The notes under the pieces were generated by a model, which was not told where the DNA came from, did no database searches, and saw nothing but the letters and a program-made list of their open reading frames with translations. Source: JAJRRL01 sp047404195 (lineage in GTDB: Bacteria > Pseudomonadota > Gammaproteobacteria > JAJRRL01). From it: DNA of 64,000 nucleotides. The position numbers were made by a program, and so were the translations under genes. Below, piece by piece: positions 8,906 to 18,140 of the stretch (position 1 is the stretch's first letter; every line of letters begins with the position of its first letter). The stretch spans positions 1 through 64,000 of the forward strand of contig JBDOIU010000005.1 in assembly GCA_047404195.1 (NCBI GenBank), in the 5' to 3' direction.

Positions 8906-9748
8906 TTACTTGGATTTTTTAGTCTTAGCTGGCGCTTTTTTGCTTGGTTTTTTTCCTGAGACAATGTCAATCGCTTGTTGCAGGTATGGTGCTGGTACCG
9001 CGCCATTGAATACAAAGAAGTTCTTCTCGCTGACTTTACCTTTCGTAGGCATGATGTAAAAAGCGGGTGTGCCATTAACGCCTAGCTTTGATGCCAGTGA
9101 GCGTGTTTCATCAATGAACTTTTTACCAGCTGTGCTGTTGATGAGCTTCCTGGTTTGTTTGTTTAGCTTAACGCCAGCTTTCTTGGCAACGCGACGCACA
9201 TCTTTATCACGTAATTTGCCCTCTATGCGCTTAGCTTTAAACATTAGATCGTGGAATTTCTCATATTTGCCCTGTGTTGCCGCTGCTAGGTCTACTTTAG
9301 CTGCGTACTGTGATGCTTCGCCAAAAATAGGTAGAAAGCGGTAAATCACACGTAGGTTGGGATTTTTAGAGACGACTTCTTCTATGCCTTTGTAGGCTCT
9401 CCAGCACATCACACATTGATAATCAAAGAACTCAACCATGGTAACGTTACCATTAGGATTTCCGGCAATGGTCTGGAATGAAGTTTTGCGTAGTGCATTA
9501 ACATTTTTGAGCGCATTGTCGTACATTTTTTGTCTTTGCTCGCGTTGTTGCTTCGCTTGATACATCTTGACTGACTTCAAGATATCTTCTGGGTGATTCA
9601 TGAGATATTGTTTGATCAAGTTGTTAATTTTTCTATCTGATGCGCTGGTTTTTGCTTTGTGGTGTTGGTTGCTGCCAGCAAATGTGGCTGTTGTAGCCAG
9701 TATTGCGGTTGAAATTGTGCACAAAATGCGCTTTGTAGTGTTTTGCAT
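8906..9748 (-). CDS. Com1/DsbA2-like periplasmic thiol-disulfide oxidoreductase
   Basis: A DsbA-family protein of 280 residues, with a signal peptide (KRILCTISTAILATTATFAG), an N-terminal helical segment of about 60 residues, then the thioredoxin fold with CVMC active site (C112, C115) after VEFFDYQ, and cis-proline motif GVNGTPAFYI. The N-terminal dimerisation-type extension and FFDYQC context resemble Coxiella Com1 and Legionella DsbA2, which oxidise or isomerise disulfides in envelope and secretion-system proteins. The C-terminus is a short Lys-rich tail (KKAPAKTKKSK). The start at 9748 is supported by AGGAGG seven bases upstream; the frame stays open eight codons further up. Confidence 0.88.
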   Translation of the reverse strand: MQNTTKRILCTISTAILATTATFAGSNQHHKAKTSASDRKINNLIKQYLMNHPEDILKSVKMYQAKQQREQRQKMYDNALKNVNALRKTSFQTIAGNPNGNVTMVEFFDYQCVMCWRAYKGIEEVVSKNPNLRVIYRFLPIFGEASQYAAKVDLAAATQGKYEKFHDLMFKAKRIEGKLRDKDVRRVAKKAGVKLNKQTRKLINSTAGKKFIDETRSLASKLGVNGTPAFYIMPTKGKVSEKNFFVFNGAVPAPYLQQAIDIVSGKKPSKKAPAKTKKSK

Positions 9749-9851
9749 GTGAGTTCCTCCTGAATTAGGCATGCGAAAATAATAACACTAGGATAGCAGT
9801 TTGGTCTCTAGCAGGCAATACAGGCATATTTTTAGTCCATTATGGGTGGAA

Positions 9852-11594
9852 TCACACCTCGGTTTGTTTTTTTTCAGTCCAGGTGTTTAGTAGATTGATG
9901 AGGTCTTCTCTTAGTACCGGCTTTGAGATGACTTCATTCATGCCGATATTTAGGCAATTTTGCTTATCCTGGCTGAATAGGTGTGCAGTCATGGCTATGA
10001 TTGGGATACTCGAATCATGTTCATTGTTGATACGAATGCGTTTCGTGGCTTCAAGACCATCGATATCGGGTAAGCCAATATCCATGAACACAACATCAAA
10101 GGTGTTGTTCATCTTTTCAACACCAGTTAGGCCGTCTTGTGCAATGGTGACGTCACAACCGAGCTGCTCTAGCATGATTTTGATTACTTTTTGGTTGATG
10201 GGGTTGTCTTCAACAACCAGCACTTTCAAATTAAAGCGCTTGCTACTCTGTTGGCTACCCGTTGCTTGTGTTTTAAGTTGTGGTTCGATTATGGCTTTGA
10301 GAATCAGGGTGCATGTAAAGCAGGAGCCTTTGCTAATTTTGCTCTCTATGCTGAGTTGGCCAGACATGGCTTGAGCAATTTCTTGTACTATGGTTAGTCC
10401 GATACCTGCATTAGGCGGGCTATTGTTGCTGGACCACTGTTTATGTTGATGAAAAATTTTGTCTATATCGCTTTGATGCATGCCGACACCAGTGTCTTCT
10501 ACACTGATTCGGAGGCAAATAGTATCTTCTTGCTCATGTTTTTGTGCATCAAGTTTTAATATTATCTTTCCTTGCAGCGTATGCATGACGGCATTCGACA
10601 GTAGGTTATCAATAAGTTGCTTTATTTTATGTTTATCGGCTAATATGGCTTTGGGGAGGCTGGCATCGGGCTCAAGGATGAACTTAATGTGGTGCTTAGC
10701 TGCGTGAACCTCTGCATCTGCTAAGGATTGTTGTGCCAGTTCTACGATGCAAAATCGATTGTCAGGATCATTATGATCGTTTTTTCCCATGCGAGCATAG
10801 TTGATAATATTGTTGACGTTGCGTAGCAGATTTTTCCCTGATTGTAATATGACCTCAAGCTGATCCGACTGGCTTTGTTTTAGCTTATCTTGTTGCATAA
10901 TTTGGGTCATACCCAGAATAGCGTTTAATGGTGTACGGAGTTCGTGGCTGACCATTGATAGGAAGCGTGTTTTTTCTTGTTGTAATTCAATACTTGAGGT
11001 GTTTTTTTGTGCTGGGAATGATGCGGACTCATCAGCCCATGGTGCGAGTATTGGGCTATCTTGTTTGAAGGGTTTTAATGATGTTTGATCATACGATGTG
11101 ACAGCATAGTCCTTGTTTGTATTGCCGATGATAGATCTGTTGGCGGTGTTAATAATGGGTCTTGCTACCATGTTATTTGATGTGGGTGCGCCGCCTTTAA
11201 TTGAGGCAACGCCGCTGAAGCCAACGCACTCCCCATTGTGAAAAATAGGGCATGCGGAATCGGATATTAGGGTTTCATTGCCATCGTCATCTAGAATAGG
11301 GTACTCCATCGTATAGACATCATCAATTGTTGGCGATGAAACCCAACTTTCTAGCTGTGCCAATATGTGTTGTTGCTGATCTACTGGAATGCAATCAAAC
11401 CAAAGCCTGGGCTGTTTGTATAAGGCATCGACCGCAATCTTCCATACATATTCAAATGCTCTATTAACATACAAATGAGTATTGAAGTCGGCAGAGCGTA
11501 CCCAAAATACATCCTGGCTATTTTCAGCCACTTTATAAAAATAAAGGCCAAGTCCCTTAATTATGTTAACAGCTTCCATACGCGAGAGCACCAT
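9852..11594 (-). CDS. Hybrid sensor histidine kinase with PAS and receiver domains
   Basis: A 580-residue, apparently soluble kinase with no membrane segment. Domains: PAS (about 10-135, WVRSADFNTHLYVN), a variable linker, HisKA with phospho-acceptor H217 in FLSMVSHELRTPLNAIL, HATPase with N-box LIDNLLSNAVMHT and G1 box VEDTGVGM, and a C-terminal receiver (about 457-575) with acidic VVEDN, phospho-acceptor D505 in FMDIGLP and Lys in VISKPV. It has no Hpt domain, so the phosphorelay must continue to a separate Hpt protein not seen here. The start is uncertain: ATG 11594 or the ATG five codons later. Ligand unknown. Confidence 0.9.
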   Translation of the reverse strand: MVLSRMEAVNIIKGLGLYFYKVAENSQDVFWVRSADFNTHLYVNRAFEYVWKIAVDALYKQPRLWFDCIPVDQQQHILAQLESWVSSPTIDDVYTMEYPILDDDGNETLISDSACPIFHNGECVGFSGVASIKGGAPTSNNMVARPIINTANRSIIGNTNKDYAVTSYDQTSLKPFKQDSPILAPWADESASFPAQKNTSSIELQQEKTRFLSMVSHELRTPLNAILGMTQIMQQDKLKQSQSDQLEVILQSGKNLLRNVNNIINYARMGKNDHNDPDNRFCIVELAQQSLADAEVHAAKHHIKFILEPDASLPKAILADKHKIKQLIDNLLSNAVMHTLQGKIILKLDAQKHEQEDTICLRISVEDTGVGMHQSDIDKIFHQHKQWSSNNSPPNAGIGLTIVQEIAQAMSGQLSIESKISKGSCFTCTLILKAIIEPQLKTQATGSQQSSKRFNLKVLVVEDNPINQKVIKIMLEQLGCDVTIAQDGLTGVEKMNNTFDVVFMDIGLPDIDGLEATKRIRINNEHDSSIPIIAMTAHLFSQDKQNCLNIGMNEVISKPVLREDLINLLNTWTEKKQTEV

Positions 11595-11837
11595 CCGTTT
11601 GTTGTGCGCGTTGTAACGAAAAAGATTATAATCATTTTACAGTGGGATAAAAAAGGGGGGGCTAGAGACAAACTTATACATAATTTTTTCTTAAGGTTGA
11701 TGCAGTTTTAGCGGCTTCTAAGAGAGCCGTTATAGCGGTTTTATCGGGCTTCATAGGCATCCGGTATAGTTTGGGTGTCTCTCCTTGTGTGCCTAAAAAG
11801 CCACGCCTATTGCTATGTTGTAGTATTAGTCAGCCTG

Positions 11838-13526
11838 TTAGATGTTAATGCTGTCAAAAAGTTGGCGTCTAGTGTTGTTTACCTCAGGTCTTTTTCCCCG
11901 TGTGCGGTTGAGTAGCTTTTTTAGATGGGATTCTGCTGTTGGTAAAAGTCTGGAGGTATAGGCCTTGTTGCCACAGATTAGGCCACAATCTTCAGCTTGA
12001 TCGCGCAGCTCAAAGAGGCGAACTTTATTTTCATGAAATTTATGCCACATTCTGCGGTCGTTACTATGATCTTTAAAGAATTGTGCTATAGCTTTTGCGA
12101 CTTCTTCTTGCTTTGGTGTTGCATTAGGATTGTGTTTTCGGTATTCCTTCCTCATACCTTTCCATGGTGAGCGGTTTGTTGACGTTCTGAATAACCGTCG
12201 TGCCACATTTGCGGTGATGGGTGTGCGAGGGCTTGGGGTTGTGGCTGAGAGCTTTTCATGTTGGTTAGGTGTTATAGCAGCTGCAGGTTGGTTTGATGCT
12301 ATAGTTGCCGCAGTCTGAGCTTGCATCTTGCCTGCGTTGGCCCCTAAGTTTTTTTGCATGAGAGCAATGTTGGTCTCTACGTTTTGTTGGCTATGTGTTG
12401 CAGTGCCATCAGTTGTGGTTTTTGGTGTGGGCGGAGTCGCGATTGAGGGTCTGGGACTTGCTGAGTTGGTATGTGTTGTCATTTCCCCAGGTTGGGCAGA
12501 TGCTACAGCAGCTGCGAGTTGAATTGGTGCTGTAGGCATCTGAGTAGGAGCTTGCGCCTTGACTGCGCTGCCTTGCTCTACTCTATCATTTGGTTGTTTA
12601 GTCCGCATGGGTTCTTCTGCTTGCAAATTTTTCAGGTATTGTTGGTAAGAGCGTGTATGGGTGTTATGCCAGAGCCAGCGAACGCCAGTGTTCCCTTTAT
12701 TTGTTAAACTGATAGCGCCTGTTATCAGTAATTGTATTAGCCCGACAAGTAGGAGGGGTGGTAACAAAACACTGGCAATAACAGCGAGTGCAATGTGCCC
12801 AGTATGTCGGTGTTTTTTGAGTGTTTTTATGTCATTCGGTGTTAATGTTGTGACTTTTGTAAGTATGTTATGTTTCTCAGTTACCTGGCTTGCCTGTGAT
12901 GGTGATGCGAGCTGCATTTGCTTGAGTAGATAGCTGATTTGTGCTTCGTTAATTTCATCTTTTGTTTCTGAGGTATTTAACGTGGTAGGAAGAGTGCCTC
13001 TTAAATTTTCTATGTAACTGCTAGCTGGATTAGCTCCACGCGTTGTGGCGTGGATATATTCGAGCTCAGCATTGTCAGCTTGTTGTGCGGCTTGTTGTTT
13101 AATCCAAGCGTGGTCATCGATTAAATACACCTTGTCACAACCTAAAAAGTCTGCTTGTGCTTGTGCCATAGTGGCCTTACTACGAACAGGGATCAAACTT
13201 GCAACAATGATTTTTTTCGATATTCCAGCTTCATCTTTATTTAATTGCTGTGCAAGAAAGCCTGTTACTTGAGATTTACTTTTAGGGCCTGCAGTAATAA
13301 TGCTGAGGCAGGCATTTGGGTTGTCAATGATGTTATTTAGGAGGGCTTGCATTTTATTTTGATAGACTGCTCGCGGTTTGTTGCCCCAGAGTTTTGCAAC
13401 GGGTGATGCAATGCCTTTATTCTCGCGCGCCGTACTATCCATTACATCACAACCTAGCATGCTTTTGTTCCATGAGTTAACTGCAATAGTATGATCCCAG
13501 TCGAAAGCGTATAATGTTTTTGTCAT
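11838..13526 (-). CDS. HAD-like protein with central membrane hairpin, putative effector
   Basis: 562 residues. The N-terminus has haloacid dehalogenase motifs: AFDWDHT (D9, D11) for motif I, IITAG for motif II, and LIDDH for motif IV, so a phosphatase-like core of about 160 residues is likely. A hydrophobic block follows at about 240-275 (IALAVIASVLLPPLLLVGL), long enough for two membrane passes, then a low-complexity Ala/Thr/Pro/Gln-rich stretch and a basic C-terminal region. No signal peptide. The mix of a small enzyme domain with a membrane hairpin and disordered tail is typical of secreted effectors in Legionella relatives, but secretion is not shown. It lies 25 bases downstream of the SulP gene on the same strand. 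Confidence 0.72.
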   Translation of the reverse strand: MTKTLYAFDWDHTIAVNSWNKSMLGCDVMDSTARENKGIASPVAKLWGNKPRAVYQNKMQALLNNIIDNPNACLSIITAGPKSKSQVTGFLAQQLNKDEAGISKKIIVASLIPVRSKATMAQAQADFLGCDKVYLIDDHAWIKQQAAQQADNAELEYIHATTRGANPASSYIENLRGTLPTTLNTSETKDEINEAQISYLLKQMQLASPSQASQVTEKHNILTKVTTLTPNDIKTLKKHRHTGHIALAVIASVLLPPLLLVGLIQLLITGAISLTNKGNTGVRWLWHNTHTRSYQQYLKNLQAEEPMRTKQPNDRVEQGSAVKAQAPTQMPTAPIQLAAAVASAQPGEMTTHTNSASPRPSIATPPTPKTTTDGTATHSQQNVETNIALMQKNLGANAGKMQAQTAATIASNQPAAAITPNQHEKLSATTPSPRTPITANVARRLFRTSTNRSPWKGMRKEYRKHNPNATPKQEEVAKAIAQFFKDHSNDRRMWHKFHENKVRLFELRDQAEDCGLICGNKAYTSRLLPTAESHLKKLLNRTRGKRPEVNNTRRQLFDSINI

Positions 13527-13551
13527 GATAATACCCTGAAATATAATGGTT

Positions 13552-14751
13552 TTAATTAGTTTTTATGAATCTGTGCTGTAACCAGCTTAATACAATTCCA
13601 ACGGTAACCGCATAAGCTAAATTTGTCAAGGTAGTTGTTGCCATGACGCTAATCACAATCAGGCCATCGAAAAATGGCTTCTCCTGTAAGTAACGCCATG
13701 TCTGCCAATCAAATGTTTTGTAGCATACAATCAGCATTACACCCACCAGCGCTGCCAGTGGAACCTGTGTGATTGCATGCCAGCCAATGAGCATAAAGAG
13801 CAGCAGACCAATACCTGCCACGATACCGGATAGCCGAGCTTTAGCACCAGCGCTGATATTTATCATGCTTTGCCCGATCATGGCGCAGCCACCCATGGTG
13901 CCAAAGCAACCTGAAATGGTATTTGCAATACCTTGTGCAACGCACTCGCGACGGGCTTCTCCGGTTGTGTTGGTCATGTTGTTAATAATAGATTGTGTGA
14001 TCAGTGTTTCAGATAACGCAACAATAGCCAACATGACGGCGTATGGTAGAATGATGCTGGCACCTTGCAGCCAGACATGATGTGCTGGGATTTGCCAATG
14101 CGGCAGCGCAATGTGATGCAGATTGTGGGCCCCCGCCATTTGCCCAACAGTCAGTGTGTGTAGGTTTAAGGCAAGCATAATGGCGGTGGTGATAGCGATC
14201 CCTGTGAGTGCAGCTGGTATTTTTCGGTGTAGGTGACTACAGAGGCAATAAAAAATAATGGTGCAGCTGACCAGCGCCAGCATGACAAGGAGCACATGGC
14301 CATGCATCCAATGACTGTGACCATGATAGGTTATTTTGAATGTGTGTATTTGTGCCATTAGGATGATAATGGCTAGGCCATTAGAAAAACCCAGCATCAA
14401 AGGTTTGCTAAAGAGTTTTCTGGCTTTATCAATGCGACAATACCCCAGAACAATTTGCATCAAACCGCTGACAATCACCGTTGCAAAAACATATTGCGTG
14501 CCATATTGCATGACTTGTGCGGCTAGGATAACAGCGGTAGAGCCCGTTGCACCAGAAATCATACCAGGTCGACCACCAATGAGGGCGGTGATGAGGCACA
14601 TGAAAAACGCCGCAAACAGGCCTACAAATGGAGCCAGGTGCGCAAACAGTGCAAATGCGATGGCTTCAGGAATCAGGGCCAGCGCGACTGTGATGCCTGA
14701 AATCACTTCATAGTACGCGCCACCCGTCTCTAAAAAATATCGTTTTAACAT
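13552..14751 (-). CDS. SulP-family anion permease without STAS domain
   Basis: An inner-membrane transporter of the SLC26/SulP family (sulfate, bicarbonate or dicarboxylate type). The opening YYEVISGITVALALIPEA and the following FVGLFAAFFMCLITALIGGR are the classical first helices; about ten further hydrophobic segments follow. The protein ends after the last helices with WLQHRFIKTN, so the cytoplasmic STAS domain normally found C-terminally is missing. The start is ambiguous: ATG 14751 gives a standard N-terminus of 399 residues, while ATG 14790 is also possible; neither has a strong ribosome site. The substrate cannot be told from sequence. Confidence 0.85.
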   Translation of the reverse strand: MLKRYFLETGGAYYEVISGITVALALIPEAIAFALFAHLAPFVGLFAAFFMCLITALIGGRPGMISGATGSTAVILAAQVMQYGTQYVFATVIVSGLMQIVLGYCRIDKARKLFSKPLMLGFSNGLAIIILMAQIHTFKITYHGHSHWMHGHVLLVMLALVSCTIIFYCLCSHLHRKIPAALTGIAITTAIMLALNLHTLTVGQMAGAHNLHHIALPHWQIPAHHVWLQGASIILPYAVMLAIVALSETLITQSIINNMTNTTGEARRECVAQGIANTISGCFGTMGGCAMIGQSMINISAGAKARLSGIVAGIGLLLFMLIGWHAITQVPLAALVGVMLIVCYKTFDWQTWRYLQEKPFFDGLIVISVMATTTLTNLAYAVTVGIVLSWLQHRFIKTN

Positions 14752-14943
14752 CAGTTTAACCAATTGTTGCTTGAATATTAGTAAAAGCATGTTACAGTTT
14801 TTGGCGCCGATTGTCCAGCATACAGCCACTTTTTTTGGATGCTGAGCTTCGTCATAACATCCTGCGTGGTTTGTGCTCAGCAAGATTGAGTCATAAGTGC
14901 TATTATTATTAATAATGTCAACACTGTTTATGTGTAGGGGGGC

Positions 14944-16008
14944 ATGCCGCAGTCTTATGATGCTGAAGTGTCAGAAGCTAGAGTTAAGTTTGATCAGCAA
15001 GTAAAGGATATTCAGCAAAAGCTAGTGGAACTGCAAACGTAATTAAGCCCTGCTGCGTCGAGTGCTGAAGTGCAGCTTGATGGGGCTAAAATTATCAAGG
15101 AATTAAGTGTGCTCTCGGAGAAGTGTGAGGAGATTAATTTCCGCGATGTACAAAAACACATAGTCAATGCAATAAAAAATATCCATAGTGATAAGCCCGG
15201 GAGTGATATATGCGATAAACTCATATCAGCAACTAATGAAACCAAAAATAATCGCCTCGTGAATCTTGCCTGGTATAATTATAAGCCAAACCCTTCTGTG
15301 CAAGCTAAAAGACCTGGGGTTATAAATAAATCCAAGAAAGATGTGACACTCAGTCCAGAGGAAAAGAAGCTTCAAGGGTATGCGCTGGCTAAAATAGCTG
15401 GTGCTGATCTTCTGTCGAAATTGGAAATTGACCATGTTATCGGCACTAACAACGGGGATGCTCTTGATCGGTTGGTCGAACACCTTAAACAAGCTGATGT
15501 AACTTGTAATTATTCTGCGGAGTTGAAAGCTCCCACCAAAATCGTGGTTTCTCAAGACCTTATGTCAAAGCTCCATGAGGGTTGGATAAGTGCTCAGCCT
15601 CAGCAGTTAAGGGACATAGCAGGGGTAAATGATAACAGCTGCTATGGCGATGATTCAAAGATACGTAACGCTCGAACTGTTATAAAAAAACTGTTGCGTG
15701 TAGCGAGTAAAACTACCAATGTAGATGATAAACAGAGCATTGCAAAAGTCGCTTTGCAGGAATATATTGCGGTAACAAAAAAAAGGGTTAAATATGGTAA
15801 GATATCGGACTTCGGGAAGTTTAACGCTCAGCAGAAGTTGGATGCTGCAGAAAATTGCTTAAAGCAGCTAGATGGCAATCACACTGTTCAGTTAAGTGCT
15901 GAGGACGAGAGGGCGCTAAGTGATGGCCTGCTCAAAAAGATTGTCGACACCATCAATGATGCGAAACCAGAGCAGGCTGCAAGTCATGCAGCTGGTATGG
16001 GCAGATAG
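14944..16008 (+). pseudogene. Unknown coiled protein gene with in-frame TAA after 32 codons
   Basis: An ATG at 14944, preceded by AGGGGGG, opens a frame (MPQSYDAEVSEARVKFDQQV) that meets TAA at 15040-15042. The same frame then runs on without a break for more than 300 codons (SPAASSAEVQLDGAKIIKEL onwards) to 16008. The downstream part could start at GTG 15070 and give 312 residues, but that GTG has no evident ribosome site. The protein is hydrophilic and helical with no motif I recognise; its Lys/Glu/Asp-rich composition resembles effector-type proteins. The intact downstream frame suggests that the stop is recent or a sequencing error. Confidence 0.65.
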
Positions 16009-16031
16009 CTCATCATAAAACTGCGTTTGTG

Positions 16032-17597
16032 TTAGGCTGAATGAGCGGTTTTCTTTTTCGTACGCTTATGCTTGAAAGTGCTGTCATTGCTGCGACGTTT
16101 TTTTCTTTCTTTCATGCCACCATAAGCACCTCGATCTTTGCTGTCACGCTCATTTCTACCGCCACGCTCATTTCTGCCGCGTGATGAGCGTTGACGGCCA
16201 GGGCGCTGGCGTCTTCTGCTGTTGTCACTATCATTGGCTGTAGTGACCTCTGGCATGGGGGTGTTACGCATCATAATGTAACTGAGGGCACTGGCTACCT
16301 GTTCAGCTGTGAGGCCTTCTTCATCAAGTAGCTCGCTAACGAGTGCTTGGTGATTATGAAGTCCCCTGTCTTTCTTGATGATATTCAGTATGTCTGTTTT
16401 CAGTGATTGATTGCGTTTGGCAAGCATGGCCTTGCGTGTAGGTGGTTCACACTCAGTGATGGTTGCTTTAGTGTGTTTGAGAATGTCACTAAATCCCCGT
16501 TGTTCACGCGGTGTCATCAGCAATAGCGCTTTACCACTGCGTCCGGCACGGCCTGTGCGCCCGATGCGGTGAATGTATGTTTCTGGATCTTGTGGGATAT
16601 CATAGTTAACAACGTGACTGACACGTTCAACATCAATTCCGCGCGCTGCCACATCGGTTGCAACAAGCGTTGTGAGATGTCCTTCTTTGAAACGGTTAAT
16701 GACCTTTTCACGCATGGTTTGGCTCATGTCACCGTTCAGAGCTGCTGCCAGGTGGCCGCGCGCTTGTAGTTTCTCAGCCAGTTCTGCACTGGTGCTTTTT
16801 GTGCGGGTAAATATCACACAAGCAACGCAATCTTCAAGTGTGAAATAACCGCATAAAGCATCAAGTTTGTGCTTGTTGTGGATGCGCATCACACTCTGTT
16901 CAATATTAGCAACTTTATTTTCAGATGCTTTGATTAGTATTGTGCGTGCATTGGGTATGTAGCGTTTGGCAATTTTCTGTATGGCGTTTGGCATCGTTGC
17001 TGAAAACAATGCGCTTTGACGCTCTTCAGGCAGTTGGTCTAAAATCCATTCGATGTCTTCAATAAAGCCCATTTTAAGCATTTCATCGGCTTCATCCAGC
17101 ACAACGTTACGAATATGACTGATATCAAACTTTTTACGCTGCATGTGGTCAATCAGTCGCCCAGGTGTTCCCACGATGATTTGTGGGCCGCGAGCCAGCG
17201 CACTATTCTGGATGCGGTAGTCTTGTCCACCGTAAATTGTCACTGCGCGAAATCCTGGTATGTTTTCACCAAATGCCTTGATTGCATCGGTAACCTGAAT
17301 AGCCAGTTCGCGTGTTGGTGCCAAAATCAATGCTTGTGCTTTTTTGCTTTTAAAGTCTAATTGACTGAGTAGCGGTAGTGCAAATGCGGCTGTTTTACCG
17401 CTGCCCGTTTGAGCTTGTGCAATCAAGTTATCACCGTCAAGCAGCATCGGGATACTTTGTGCTTGGATTTTGGTGGGCTTTTCAAAACCCATTTTGTCTA
17501 ATGTTGATAGTAAAGCTTTTGGCAAACCCAGTGAGTAAAAGCTTTGTTTGTTGTTATTTTTAGGGTTAGTGTCGAGTGTTTGGGCAGTGTCAGTCAT
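16032..17597 (-). CDS. deaD: DEAD-box ATP-dependent RNA helicase (DeaD/CsdA-like)
   Basis: An RNA helicase for ribosome assembly and RNA turnover, especially in the cold. 521 residues. Motifs in order: Q motif FEKPTKIQAQSIP, Walker A AQTGSGKT, PTRELA, GTPGR, DEAD in VLDEADEM, SAT, ATDVAARGIDVERV and HRIGRTGRAGR. The C-terminus is basic and Arg/Gly-rich (about 450-521), as in RNA-binding tails; the DbpA/RRM-type domain of E. coli DeaD is reduced or missing. ATG 17597 follows GGAGACACC. A good promoter lies about 130 bases upstream, implying a long leader, as in E. coli deaD. Confidence 0.93.
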   Translation of the reverse strand: MTDTAQTLDTNPKNNNKQSFYSLGLPKALLSTLDKMGFEKPTKIQAQSIPMLLDGDNLIAQAQTGSGKTAAFALPLLSQLDFKSKKAQALILAPTRELAIQVTDAIKAFGENIPGFRAVTIYGGQDYRIQNSALARGPQIIVGTPGRLIDHMQRKKFDISHIRNVVLDEADEMLKMGFIEDIEWILDQLPEERQSALFSATMPNAIQKIAKRYIPNARTILIKASENKVANIEQSVMRIHNKHKLDALCGYFTLEDCVACVIFTRTKSTSAELAEKLQARGHLAAALNGDMSQTMREKVINRFKEGHLTTLVATDVAARGIDVERVSHVVNYDIPQDPETYIHRIGRTGRAGRSGKALLLMTPREQRGFSDILKHTKATITECEPPTRKAMLAKRNQSLKTDILNIIKKDRGLHNHQALVSELLDEEGLTAEQVASALSYIMMRNTPMPEVTTANDSDNSRRRQRPGRQRSSRGRNERGGRNERDSKDRGAYGGMKERKKRRSNDSTFKHKRTKKKTAHSA

Positions 17598-17729
17598 GGT
17601 GTCTCCATTAGTGCCCTAATTGACGCGTTGAGGCCAGAGGTCGGTCTCAATAATGTGGCAGAAAGAAAGCGTAGGATGCTGCGTGCTGCGATGTGTCGTA
17701 TAAGGCTGTTGTTCAAAAATAGACTATTG

Positions 17730-17758
17730 GTTATAACATGAGCATTTCGAAACTACAA
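17730..17758 (-). promoter_or_regulatory. Sigma-70-type promoter for deaD
   Basis: On the minus strand: -35 TTGTAG (17753-17758), a 17-base spacer, -10 TATAAC (17730-17735). Transcription would start near 17723 and give a 5' leader of roughly 125 bases before the deaD ATG. Confidence 0.6.
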
Positions 17759-17845
17759 GCAATAATTTGCTCAAAAGCGAATAAATGTCACTAATTGAGC
17801 CATTAGGCTATAACCACATGATTATATTGAGTTTATTTGTGCGCG

Positions 17846-18028
17846 TTAGGCCCAAATATCATCGTCTTCTTGTGTTGGTGCTGCCTGGATCTGGTCACGT
17901 TGTTGAAATATCTGGTTATATTTTTCACGCTGACGGGCTTGGGCAGCTGAGTCGGGTGTGTTTTTGTTGAATTCACGTAGTGCTTTGTCGGCATCACTGA
18001 CGTGATTTTGATCAATTGATTTTCGCAT
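17846..18028 (-). CDS. Small conserved-looking protein, 60 residues
   Basis: A short hydrophilic protein starting MRKSIDQNHVSDADKALREF and ending DDDIWA, with an acidic C-terminus. GAGGACA sits just before the ATG, which supports translation. It lies upstream of deaD on the same strand and diverges from the large redox gene. I cannot name a family, although similar acidic-Trp-ended small proteins occur in Legionella relatives in my memory. A longer overlapping frame (17833-18198) is less likely because it would run into the divergent gene. Confidence 0.5.
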   Translation of the reverse strand: MRKSIDQNHVSDADKALREFNKNTPDSAAQARQREKYNQIFQQRDQIQAAPTQEDDDIWA

Positions 18029-18140
18029 ATTGTCCTCACTGGGCTGGTTTTGGCTTGCGGTGCCGCGACTGTTTGGTTATATTTAAGACGACCATTGGCG
18101 CAGATACGCATCATTGTGCAGCAACTGGAATCACCATAAC

